From positions 1-64,000 of the forward strand of contig CAVQMC010000002.1 in NCBI GenBank assembly GCA_963713505.1: a stretch of DNA of 64,000 nt. The letters are read 5' to 3'. Position 1 is the stretch's first letter. The number at the start of each line of letters is the position of its first letter. The DNA is from CAVQMC01 sp963713505. Its GTDB lineage: Bacteria; Bacteroidota; Ignavibacteria; Ignavibacteriales; Ignavibacteriaceae. Below the pieces are notes generated by a model, which was not told the DNA's origin, did not search any database, and saw only the letters and a list, made by a program, of their open reading frames with translations. The translations under genes were made by a program, and so were the position numbers. Of the stretch, positions 14,860 through 22,871 are shown in pieces.

Positions 14860-15481
14860 TCATTCAAAACGTTGTGTCGCAATGTCGGTCAGAAATACCT
14901 TGATTGTTTCATCGTCGATTTCCTCACCAACATATTCAACTTTTTCACTGTAGTCGATGTCATCAAAATAGCAAAGCTGCTCTCGAAACAATTTTGCATT
15001 GAAACTGTTGCCAAAAATTTTAGCGGCTTTTGATGAAATTTTTCTTAGATCATGATAATCTTTTAAAACAAAATATAAATCGACGTAGTCTTTCCATTTG
15101 GCTCGTCCACCCAAGGCATATGTCTTCATTGCAGCCAGGTCCAGCAATGCAGGGATCCGTATAATACCTTCGAAATCTATCGGATGCACAATCTTATAGG
15201 GAAAGTTAAAGAAAGTTATTTTTACCGAATTAACAATAACATGCAACTGATCGAATGCTTCGTACAAAACACTTTCGATAGCAAAACCGTCTTTTTCGAT
15301 GCGGTTTCTAATCCGTTCTTCGTTTGATATCACTAACGGTAAACAAGTCAAAATCAATTGAGCGGCGGTGGCCGATGTGCAGAGCTATTGCCGTACCTCC
15401 CACCAAATAATAGTCTTTTGAAAAAGTTTTGATTAGCGGGAGGAGCTTTCTCTGTTCATCTGTTAAAACGTCATTGTGCAT
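14860..15481 (-). pseudogene. AbiEii/AbiGii-type nucleotidyltransferase toxin, frameshifted
   Basis: From the ATG at 15481 the first frame gives YYLVGGTAIALHIGHRRSID then FDLFTVSDIK, the GGTALALxxGHRxSxDFDxF motif of the AbiEii (DUF1814) nucleotidyltransferases. The frame then shifts, near 15325 at an AAA, to ERIRNRIEKDGFAIESV through LLDLAAMKTYALGGRAKWKD to the stop at 14860. That second part carries the conserved Lys. Total length 622 is not a multiple of three. The antitoxin gene directly upstream is intact. A sequencing error cannot be excluded for this one. Confidence 0.75.
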
Positions 15482-15740
15482 GTCTTTTGAAATATAGGCG
15501 GAAAAAATGTTTTGTTCGCTGGTGATAGTTTGATCGCTTGCCCGATATTTGTCGAAAAAAGATCTCCGCTACTGTTTTAACTCCGATTAAATCGAATAAG
15601 CTAATTACACTTTTTTCATTCCCATAGTTTAAAATTGTCTCAACTAAAACATTCAAACTTATATTTTCTTTTTCATCAGGCTTCACTCCCCAAAACAGTG
15701 CCTCGTTTTCCCGGATAAATTGTTTTATATCTTTGCTCAT
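15471..15740 (-). CDS. antitoxin partner of AbiEii-like toxin
   Basis: The 89-residue protein from the ATG at 15740 (MSKDIKQFIRENEALFWGVK then LVETILNYGNEKSVISLFDL and EIFFRQISGKRSNYHQRTKH) is of a type often encoded directly before AbiEii-like genes. It overlaps the toxin start by 11 bp. The family name (DUF6922-like, or a short AbiEi analogue) is from memory and not certain. The antitoxin role is inferred from position. Confidence 0.6.
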   Translation of the reverse strand: MSKDIKQFIRENEALFWGVKPDEKENISLNVLVETILNYGNEKSVISLFDLIGVKTVAEIFFRQISGKRSNYHQRTKHFFRLYFKRHAQ

Positions 15741-16263
15741 GTAGTGTCTATCTCGAGGTTTTTCTAAACCCTTTAGTTGAATCAACAACATGGCAAAGAT
15801 TAGATAAGTCCTCTGATATCTCTGGCACCCCTATGGGAATAAGGGGGACAGCCATGATTTTATGCATTACTTGCTGTTATTCCTAAACTTATCAGTCAAA
15901 CATATAGCTTCGCACCGTGGATTACACCGCTTAATACAGAGAACCGCAATATAGATATTGAAGATTGGTTAAGTGGCTGTAAGTAAATAGGAATTTTCCC
16001 ATATTTGCAAAATAATTAGACACTTCATGTTTCAACAATCGTAACATTCTGAATGTTATAACTATAGTCTGCCGTGTCAACCATTCAACCAGGAAGCTAT
16101 TCAACGAAGTCTGAAAAGGATATTTCTTAATTTGGACACGGATCGGCACGGATATACACAGATCAAATTTTCTCTTGGCCTGGGGCCACAGCAACACACT
16201 GAAAAATATAGTTGGACAGGATTTACTGGAATTACTCGGGGTAAACTTTCTTTTTCATTCAGA
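15741..16263 (-). repeat. gap with family A piece, family B and family C
   Basis: A short family A head (15807-15842, CCTCTGATATCTCTGGCACC) ends in GGGGGACAGCC. A family B copy lies at about 16131-16198 and family C (GTTGGACAGGATTTACTGG) at about 16209-16233. The middle, 15850-16090, holds nothing I can name. Confidence 0.6.
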
Positions 16264-17904
16264 TTATGATTCTTGTGTTCGTAAAGGTTTTTCACGTCCT
16301 GAGCCGCTGAAACTGCTCACCAGCAATACGCCGATAACAATGGCAAAGACCGCAAAAATCGAGGCCATGATGCCGTACAATAGCGTTTTTCTGAGGGTCA
16401 ACGACTTCATACTCGCTGCGGTTACGGGCTTCGTCACGCTAAACAGCAGCGATTCCGGGTTCAGATTGTATTTGCTCAGGTCCAAATATATGGCATTGAT
16501 CTCATCAATGGTCTGCATCAGGGTATGGTAGATTTCTTTGTGCGTCAGATCGATTCGTGCCAGAGCTGCCTTTTTATAGGTCCCGAATCCATCATCTTTA
16601 CCATTATCAACGGTAATTCGATCGTAAAGATCCTGGTAATATTTCTGGTCAATATTAATTTCCACCTTGTTCAAACCGGCCCCCATCACCTTTTCCGAAA
16701 TCTGCTGGCGGAACAGCATATCCGAGTTTTCCTGCGCCATTTCGATCAGGCTGTCCAGAAATGATGCCCCAAATTGGGGAATCATGGCCGGCACATTGCC
16801 CGGCATCCCCTGCTTCAGCGAGGGCGTCAAAGCGGTACCGCCACCGGGAGCTGCCAGGGAGCCCCGGGTCCGTTGAATATATTGATTGAGTGAATTTTCA
16901 TAGACGGCGACATTGGCCGCAGCGGCTTCCTCTTTTAAATTCAATTCAAACAGCCGGTTGCGCAGATAGCCCAAAGCAATGGTCTTGTCTTTGGCCACGC
17001 CGGCCTGCCGGATCAGCCCGATTAACGGGCTCAGCTTGAACTGCTGAATATCCTCCATCCTGAACTGGAGGTCCTGCAGGCTGACGGCATTTTCACCGAC
17101 TTTAATCGCCTGCGCGCCGGGTATCTGCTGCAGTTTTTCGATATCGGCACTGACACGGTCGATGGCGGCTCTCAGCATATCGGTCGCAATAAAGTAATCC
17201 TCTTTTTGCAGATCGTTTTCAGAAAGAATATTGCGGGAAACCAAAAAATAGCGGTATTTATTGACCCCTTTGACGCGATCGGCATGATCGGCCCAGACTC
17301 GCAGAATGTCGTTGAGCAGCTTGGCTGCCAGGCCATCGGGTATCGCCGCCTGGCTTGGGTCGCGGCTATATGCCAGCGTATAGATCGGCACCAGCGCGTT
17401 CTTTTTTTTCGCCAAAAATTCAGCCTCGAGCCGATCGCGTTCTTCCAGACTCAGATTCTTTTGGCCGAGCTTTTCGGCGTATTCATATTCCAGAAACTTC
17501 AGGTCATCATTGGTCTGAATAATGGTCAGGCCGGCTTTGAAGTCCGGAAACTCCAGGTAGTCCTTCAGATTATTTTCTTCATAGACCTCACTTAATACGG
17601 GAGATGACAGGATATCCGCGGTGCTGAATCGCAGGCCATTGGGGTATTCATTTTTGTCTGCCCCTTCAAATTCGAGCTTGAATTCCAGGCTGACCGCTTT
17701 ATTATTTGGTTGCCCCAAGTAAACCCACGCAGCGACTGCGGCGATGATAAAGATCGCACTTAAGGACAGGACAACGATAATGCTGCGATGATGCCAAAGG
17801 GTTAAAACAAGGTCCTTGAGGGAAATCTCGTCGTCGGCTTCATTGTAATACGCTGGTTGGGTATCCGGATGGGCAGGCGGAAAATTTGATTTCTTTGCAG
17901 GCAT
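16264..17904 (-). CDS. Wzz/chain-length-determinant polysaccharide co-polymerase
   Basis: A protein of 546 residues starts at the ATG at 17904 (CCTGGAGCCCGAAT upstream). The N-terminal segment has DEISLKDLVLTLWHHRSIIV, a Wzz motif, running into a membrane helix (about 43-65). A large periplasmic region with helical stretches follows, then a second membrane helix (LLYGIMASIFAVFAIVIGV) before a short cytoplasmic end. This is the plan of Wzz/polysaccharide co-polymerases without a kinase domain. It sits with the sugar-nucleotide genes at 19.5-22.6 kb and likely serves the same surface polysaccharide. It is the one ordinary gene between TA remnants. Confidence 0.75.
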   Translation of the reverse strand: MPAKKSNFPPAHPDTQPAYYNEADDEISLKDLVLTLWHHRSIIVVLSLSAIFIIAAVAAWVYLGQPNNKAVSLEFKLEFEGADKNEYPNGLRFSTADILSSPVLSEVYEENNLKDYLEFPDFKAGLTIIQTNDDLKFLEYEYAEKLGQKNLSLEERDRLEAEFLAKKKNALVPIYTLAYSRDPSQAAIPDGLAAKLLNDILRVWADHADRVKGVNKYRYFLVSRNILSENDLQKEDYFIATDMLRAAIDRVSADIEKLQQIPGAQAIKVGENAVSLQDLQFRMEDIQQFKLSPLIGLIRQAGVAKDKTIALGYLRNRLFELNLKEEAAAANVAVYENSLNQYIQRTRGSLAAPGGGTALTPSLKQGMPGNVPAMIPQFGASFLDSLIEMAQENSDMLFRQQISEKVMGAGLNKVEINIDQKYYQDLYDRITVDNGKDDGFGTYKKAALARIDLTHKEIYHTLMQTIDEINAIYLDLSKYNLNPESLLFSVTKPVTAASMKSLTLRKTLLYGIMASIFAVFAIVIGVLLVSSFSGSGREKPLRTQES

Positions 17905-17990
17905 ATTCGGGCTCCAGGAAAATTTGGTTTGCAAGTTGTTGGTGGTTAGTTGTGAGTTGTTCGCTGGATAAAGATTTTACAATAAAATTC

Positions 17991-18072
17991 GGAATGGATT
18001 CGATTTTAGTTTCTATTAGGACACGGATCTACGCGGATCAACACAGATCAAATTTTCTCGTGGTTTGAGGGC
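17991..18072 (-). repeat. family B repeat
   Basis: GGAATGGATTCGATTTTAGT to TTTTCTCGTGGTTTG, with AGGACACGGATCTACGCGGA in the core. It is the last clear family B copy going right. Confidence 0.75.
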
Positions 18073-18126
18073 AATGTAGGTTGTGACAATTGCATGACGG
18101 ATGAATTTCAACTTGCAGGAGGTGAT

Positions 18127-18570
18127 TCACTCAGAATCTGTATCAACCAACTGTTTGATTTCGATCACAAAATTATGAAAATCTTTTAAACCTGCGCTTA
18201 GATTTTGAACAAACACATTATCGTCAACCCGCCAGTATTGATGCACCAGCATATTTCTGAATCGAATAAAATGGTTGAAGCCTTCCCTATTAAATCCTTG
18301 GAAATGATCTTATCGCTCCCTGCTTTTGGTGAATACAGCGGTGTATCCATCAATCACAATATTGTGTTTTTTAGCAAGAATGTGCTGCAGTATACTCGCA
18401 ATTGCTTCGGCTATTACGATGGTTGAATACTTCAGACTTTTCAGTACGGTAGGGTTGCCGACAATATCTATTTGTTTCTGACGTTCCTGTTTAAATAAGC
18501 CTTCTACATCAATTGTCTCAGCAGCAATCTCATCTAAATATTTTTGCAACCGGTCATGATCTAGTTTCAC
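18127..18570 (-). pseudogene. HepT-type HEPN toxin with nonsense codon
   Basis: The frame from 18570 (MKLDHDRLQKYLDEIAAETI to VFTKSRER) stops at a TAA (18310-18312). The same frame then continues FNHFIRFRNMLVHQYWRVDD to a TGA at 18127-18129. The second part carries RNMLVH, the RxxxxH catalytic motif of HepT HEPN RNases. The total is 148 codons, the usual size. The stop sits before the active site. Its MNT partner upstream is also broken. Confidence 0.8.
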
Positions 18571-19010
18571 TGAACTCCTCCAAGCGCTCCTGGCGCAGAC
18601 GTAATCCCCGAATCATCATGGCCTCATTTTCCAGCAGGTATCTTGAAAACTCGTCTATCATATCACTTAGAAATTCCGGATCATCATTTTTAATCAAGAT
18701 ACCTTCATTGACAGCTCTTGTTAAAACATAAACGTCGGCTTCATGATAATCGAAAAAAAGCAGATCAATATGGTCCTCGGGAAGGTTCAAGTGAACCGAC
18801 AGCTTATGTATCACATCAAAATAGGCTGTGCGTTTGTCGGCATGTTTGTTCAGCAATACCAGAATATCCAGGTCATTTACAGCGTATCAGATCCTGAGCA
18901 CCGGAGCCGAAAAGGTAAGCGGCTGAAACGTCAGTGCATTTTTGAAGTAATGCCTCAATATCTGCTATTTTTACTTTTGTATTTTTGATCTGAATAATTT
19001 GTTCTTTCAT
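18554..19010 (-). pseudogene. MNT-type nucleotidyltransferase, frameshifted
   Basis: From the ATG at 19010 the frame gives KKVKIADIEALL-like helices and VSAAYLFGSGAQDL, then stops. One frame over it continues AVNDLDILVLLNKHADKRTA to the end at 18554. The metal-binding DLD motif is therefore out of frame with the GSG motif. Length 457 confirms a shift near 18885. It overlaps the HepT-type gene by 17 bp. This is the only broken antitoxin-side gene in the island. Confidence 0.75.
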
Positions 19011-19116
19011 TTTTATAGCGCCGGCACGCAGGATTTTCAGGATGCTTTTATCCGGATCAAAAGGCTAATTTACAGAGAACCGACTCCCGGTTGGTATTCT
19101 CCAAATAGGCAGCGTC

Positions 19117-19170
19117 CTATTTTAGCAACTCAAATAGCTCAAACTTCGCGGTCCGTTTGTCAAATGTCAT
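19117..19170 (-). pseudogene. PIN toxin C-terminal remnant
   Basis: ATG overlaps the stop of the AbrB-type antitoxin (TAATG). It opens a 17-codon frame, MTFDKRTAKFELFELLK, which resembles the extreme C-terminus of VapC proteins (LTFDxxxAKxxGFELL). Nearly the whole PIN domain is missing. The identification is modest because the remnant is short, but position and the other deletions in the island support it. Confidence 0.45.
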
Positions 19171-19418
19171 TACAGAAGCACAGCCCGAATATTCTGTTTT
19201 ACCTTCTCGTTCATTTCATCAACGGAAACCGGTTTCATGCCGGGTTTGTGCAACCTTCCAAAAACATCATCAATCCTTTTCGTAATCGGCTCGATATAAA
19301 ATTTTCCGTTTTCAAGGACGACGAACTCAATCTTATCTCCCGGGTGCAACCCCAGTGATTCTCGAATAGCCTTGGCAATTGTCACTTGTCCTTTGTTGGT
19401 CAGCGTTGCCAACGCCAA
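19170..19418 (-). CDS. AbrB/MazE/SpoVT-type antitoxin
   Basis: The 82-residue protein begins with a swapped-hairpin DNA-binding domain: TLTNKGQVTIAKAIRESLGL then HPGDKIEFVVLENGKFYIEP. A C-terminal toxin-binding tail follows (KPVSVDEMNEKVKQNI). This form usually precedes a VapC toxin, which here is reduced to 17 codons. The start has GGAGGAAGC upstream. Confidence 0.8.
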   Translation of the reverse strand: MALATLTNKGQVTIAKAIRESLGLHPGDKIEFVVLENGKFYIEPITKRIDDVFGRLHKPGMKPVSVDEMNEKVKQNIRAVLL

Positions 19419-19553
19419 AAAAGCTTCCTCCTTACTTTTTTTAGTATTATTACTTCAACGTATATATACCAACATTTAAAGAGATATAAGGTGTCGATTG
19501 CAGTCCTTTTCAACCCACAGCCGACAACTGCCAACTCACCGTTTAGCGATAAC

Positions 19554-20720
19554 TTATTCCAAGGATTCAATAGATTTGATGATTTTTAATTGATCCGCCT
19601 CCGCAAGATAAGGATGCATGGGGAGACTGAAAATACGATCGGCGCAATCTTCGCTAACCGGAAAATCACCTTTTTTGTAATTGAGGTGGGAAAATGCGCT
19701 CTGCAGATGCAACGGCTTGGGGTAATAAATAGCAGTCGGAATTTGGGCCGCTTTTAATTTGGATTGCAATGCCGCACGGTGGGCCGAATCTTGGGCGAGA
19801 ATCGAGTATTGGGCCCAGGCGCTTTGGTAGTCCTGCGCAATTTCAGGTAGCATGAGGCCGGAAACACCGCCCAGCAATTCCGTATATCGGGCGGCAACCT
19901 GCTGCCGCAGCACTATTTCTTCGGCAAATATGTCGAATTTAGCCAGCAGGATACCCGCCTGGAGCGTATCCAAGCGACCGTTTACACCGATCCGGATGTT
20001 GTCATACTTATGGTGGCCTTTGCCATGAACCCGGACTGACTGCATAATCTCCGCCAGGCTGTCATCATCGGTAAAACACATGCCGCCGTCGCCGTAACAT
20101 CCCAATGGTTTGGCTGGAAAAAAAGAGGTGCCGGCGATATTGCCGAAAGCGCATGCTTTTTTTCCATTCAGCTCGGCGCCAAAAGATTGGGCGGCATCTT
20201 CAATGACAAAAAGGCTATGCTTGACGGCAACGGCATCAATTTGGCCGTAGTCGGCCGGCAGCCCGAAAAGATCAACGGCGATGACGCCTTTGGGGGTGAC
20301 AGGTAATGGGCTATCGGTAATGGGTAATGGGTGAATGTTGGGATCACTGTTTTTTACTGCCTCAACGGCCAAATCAAGTTTAGCCGGATCCAGATTGAAA
20401 GTTTGGGGATCGATGTCAACAAATACCGGGGTGGCGCCCAGCAGGCTGATCACTTCTGCGGTTGCGATAAACGTAAACGGTGAAGTGAAGATGGCATCTC
20501 CGGGTCCAACCCCAAAAGCCATCAGCGCCATCAGCAGCGCATCGGTGCCCGAAGCGCACCCGATCGCGTTTTTAACCCCCACATAACCCGCCAGGCGTTC
20601 TTCGAGTTGTTGGATTTCCGGCCCCATAATATACTGGCCGTGGTCCAAAATTGCTGAAATATTTGACTCCAACTTTTTCCGGATTCGTTTCTGCTGGGCA
20701 GCTAAATCGACAAATCGCAT
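19554..20720 (-). CDS. DegT/DnrJ/EryC1/StrS-family PLP aminotransferase
   Basis: The 388-residue protein begins MRFVDLAAQQKRIRKKLESN, has GCASGTDALLMALMAFGVGP near residue 60, and has the PLP lysine in SFFPAKPLGCYGDGG near residue 185. These are hallmarks of sugar aminotransferases that make amino-sugars for surface glycans. Between the AVEAVK and KGVIAVDLFG elements there is an unusual stretch, NSDPNIHPLPITDSPLPVTP, coded by CCCATTACC iterations (20300-20340). The enzyme family normally has a much shorter link. The next gene upstream is a nucleotide-sugar dehydrogenase, consistent with a glycan pathway. Confidence 0.85.
   Translation of the reverse strand: MRFVDLAAQQKRIRKKLESNISAILDHGQYIMGPEIQQLEERLAGYVGVKNAIGCASGTDALLMALMAFGVGPGDAIFTSPFTFIATAEVISLLGATPVFVDIDPQTFNLDPAKLDLAVEAVKNSDPNIHPLPITDSPLPVTPKGVIAVDLFGLPADYGQIDAVAVKHSLFVIEDAAQSFGAELNGKKACAFGNIAGTSFFPAKPLGCYGDGGMCFTDDDSLAEIMQSVRVHGKGHHKYDNIRIGVNGRLDTLQAGILLAKFDIFAEEIVLRQQVAARYTELLGGVSGLMLPEIAQDYQSAWAQYSILAQDSAHRAALQSKLKAAQIPTAIYYPKPLHLQSAFSHLNYKKGDFPVSEDCADRIFSLPMHPYLAEADQLKIIKSIESLE
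20300..20340. repeat. GGTAATGGG iterations inside coding sequence
   Basis: Four degenerate GGTAATGGG/CGGTAATGGGT units lie in frame within the DegT-type gene and code for HPLPITDSPLPV. They look like the short tandem tracts found between genes elsewhere in the window. Confidence 0.75.
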
Positions 20721-20739
20721 GTATTTAGTCCATTGCGTG

Positions 20740-20960
20740 TTGTAAGTTGTTGGTTGTGTCTGTTTGGTAAGTGGCTTATAGGTTGAATAGTCCGGACTTC
20801 GTTGAATAGTTTACTGGTTGAATGGTTGATTAGGTAAATATTCCGTGCATTTCCTTACTAAGTTTCACATTTCCGTGGTGAAAGCCGCTCTCACCTTCTA
20901 CTTGGTGCTTTGATTTCCGACTTCCGAATTCCGCCTTCCGAATTCTGATTTTCCTCTTAC
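20740..20960. repeat. degenerate short tandem tracts
   Basis: GGTTGAATAGT-like units (about 20775-20850) fill the space between two genes. CTTCCGAATTCCG units (about 20905-20955) extend into the 3-prime end of the sugar dehydrogenase gene. Confidence 0.6.
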
Positions 20961-22595
20961 TTCATCCTTGATCCGCTTGACATGCCCGCGCCCCAGGCCT
21001 TTGACCTCGCAGCCAAGCTCGAAGTAGCGCCGGATGTTGTCATCATGCAAAATTCCAAAACAGTCGACGATGGCCAGCGGCTTGCCCACCATTTCAACAA
21101 TTTGCTCGGGATTAAGGTCAAGATATTCACGGTGTCGAACGGCAAAAACCAGGGCATCGGCGCCGCTGACCGCTTCGGCTAAATTTTTCACCATTTGCAT
21201 TTCAGCCAGTTTTTCCTGGTTTCGGAAAAATCTGGCCATCGAGTGGCCGGGGGACGGATATGTTTCTTGCTTTTCCAACTCCCACCAGTGCGACACATAA
21301 GGATCATGGGCCACAACATCGGCCCCCATTTCGGTCAGTTTGCGGACAATAACCTCTGATCCGCTATAGCGCGTATCACCGACATCCTGGCGGTAAGAAA
21401 CACCCAGCACCGCGACTTTGCAGGCGGCGACGATTTTGCCCATGTTGCGCAGGGCATCACGGACCAGTTGCGTGGCTCTTAGCCCGCGGCTGTCGTTAAT
21501 ATCAATTGAAAGTGGTGTAATTTTAAAAATGTCATCTTCAAAGCCCATTAGCGTGTGATAGGACCACACGCCCAGGCCGCCGTCTTTGGGCAAACAATAC
21601 CCGCCGATGCCCGGTCCCGGGAAAATGATGTTGGAGTGGGTGGGCCGGATCTTGATCGCCTCAATCACTTTGAGCAGATCGACACCGTTGCGCTCTGAAA
21701 AGACACTCCATTCGTCGAGGAATGCCAGAATTGAAGCCCGATAAGAGTTTTCAATGATTTTACAGGTCTCACTTTCTATCGGACGATCCAGCACGGTTAG
21801 GGGAAAATCATCCACGTTAAGTATTTGACTGAGAAACGCGGTCACCCGTTGACGGGCTTGTGCGTTAATCCCGCTGCAGACGCGCCAAAAATCCCGGATA
21901 GAGGCCACATAATTACGACCCGGCATCACGCGTTCAAAAGAGTGCGCCAACAGCGGTTCAACATCGATCAACCCACGCTTCTGGAAAGCTTTTTTGACGA
22001 TGGGATAGGCAATATATTCCGTGGTGCCCGGCGGAACGGTGGTTTCGATCAGGACCAGGCATTCCGGTTTGATCCTTTCACTGATAATTTTGAGGCTGTC
22101 CTCCAGGGCAGCAATGTCTGCGTACCCCTGCCGGACATTGCCGAAGGTTTCTTTGAAATAGTCACATTGGACATCCACCACCACCACATCCGCCAGTGAC
22201 AGCACCTCATAGGTATAGGTTGCCGTCAGGGTCTTTTTATCTTTCACACAACGTTGGATTAACGGTCCAACTTCCGGATCTTCGGCCTCCACCGGCGCAA
22301 TGCCGCGATTCAAATAGTGAATTTTCCAAAAAGACCGTGTCGACGGCCGCTGCATGCCGATGACAAATTTGGTTGGTTCACCGGTATCCGGATCAACTGC
22401 GTCGGCAACTACGCCGGCCATAACCGAGCCGACAAAACCAACTCCCATGACAACGACGATTTCCCGGCCTTCCCGGCGCTGCTGATCAACGAGTTTCCGA
22501 ATTTTTTTGAATTCTTCGGCGTAATCACTTTCGGCGGGCAGTGGAAATTTTTCGCCGGACGGACAAATTGAAAAACGGTTTTCTGATTGTGTCAT
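20898..22595 (-). CDS. UDP-sugar/UDP-ManNAc-type nucleotide-sugar 6-dehydrogenase
   Basis: The protein has 565 residues, longer than the usual 420-440. An N-terminal NAD-binding motif VVVMGVGFVGSVMAG, IETTVPPGTTEYIAYPIV, the catalytic cysteine in GGYCLPKDGG, and a C-terminal UDP-binding domain starting KVAVLGVSYRQDVGDTRYSG identify the UDP-glucose/UDP-ManNAc dehydrogenase superfamily. It would oxidise an NDP-sugar to a uronic acid for a surface polysaccharide. The last about 18 residues (GKSEFGRRNSEVGN) are coded by a GGAATTCGGAAG tandem tract rather than by family sequence. The exact sugar cannot be told. Confidence 0.85.
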   Translation of the reverse strand: MTQSENRFSICPSGEKFPLPAESDYAEEFKKIRKLVDQQRREGREIVVVMGVGFVGSVMAGVVADAVDPDTGEPTKFVIGMQRPSTRSFWKIHYLNRGIAPVEAEDPEVGPLIQRCVKDKKTLTATYTYEVLSLADVVVVDVQCDYFKETFGNVRQGYADIAALEDSLKIISERIKPECLVLIETTVPPGTTEYIAYPIVKKAFQKRGLIDVEPLLAHSFERVMPGRNYVASIRDFWRVCSGINAQARQRVTAFLSQILNVDDFPLTVLDRPIESETCKIIENSYRASILAFLDEWSVFSERNGVDLLKVIEAIKIRPTHSNIIFPGPGIGGYCLPKDGGLGVWSYHTLMGFEDDIFKITPLSIDINDSRGLRATQLVRDALRNMGKIVAACKVAVLGVSYRQDVGDTRYSGSEVIVRKLTEMGADVVAHDPYVSHWWELEKQETYPSPGHSMARFFRNQEKLAEMQMVKNLAEAVSGADALVFAVRHREYLDLNPEQIVEMVGKPLAIVDCFGILHDDNIRRYFELGCEVKGLGRGHVKRIKDEVRGKSEFGRRNSEVGNQSTK

Positions 22596-22871
22596 GTTTT
22601 TAGCATTCTCCCTGATAAAATTTGCATCATACTCGTTTTTACCGTGACTCTATATTTCGACCGCTAAAGACAGCTCCGCTTGGTGGATTGCACCGGATTG
22701 GATCCGGCACACACCATATCTTGTAGTTGAAGCATAAGCATTGACCATATTTTGTGTCTTAAGTCAAGGAATAAACTAGCATTGAATAAGATTTGTTGAA
22801 TAAATTCATACCCTCGGAGCGCTCTAGTTGTCAGATTAGCAGGTGGGGTTGAGGTACGAAACCCAACATTT

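Noticed and set aside
646..19420. Integron or superintegron cassette array
   Set aside because: Same-strand small genes with spacer repeats suggest it, but no integrase is present, and no spacer shows paired RYYYAAC/GTTRRRY boxes with attC-type folding.
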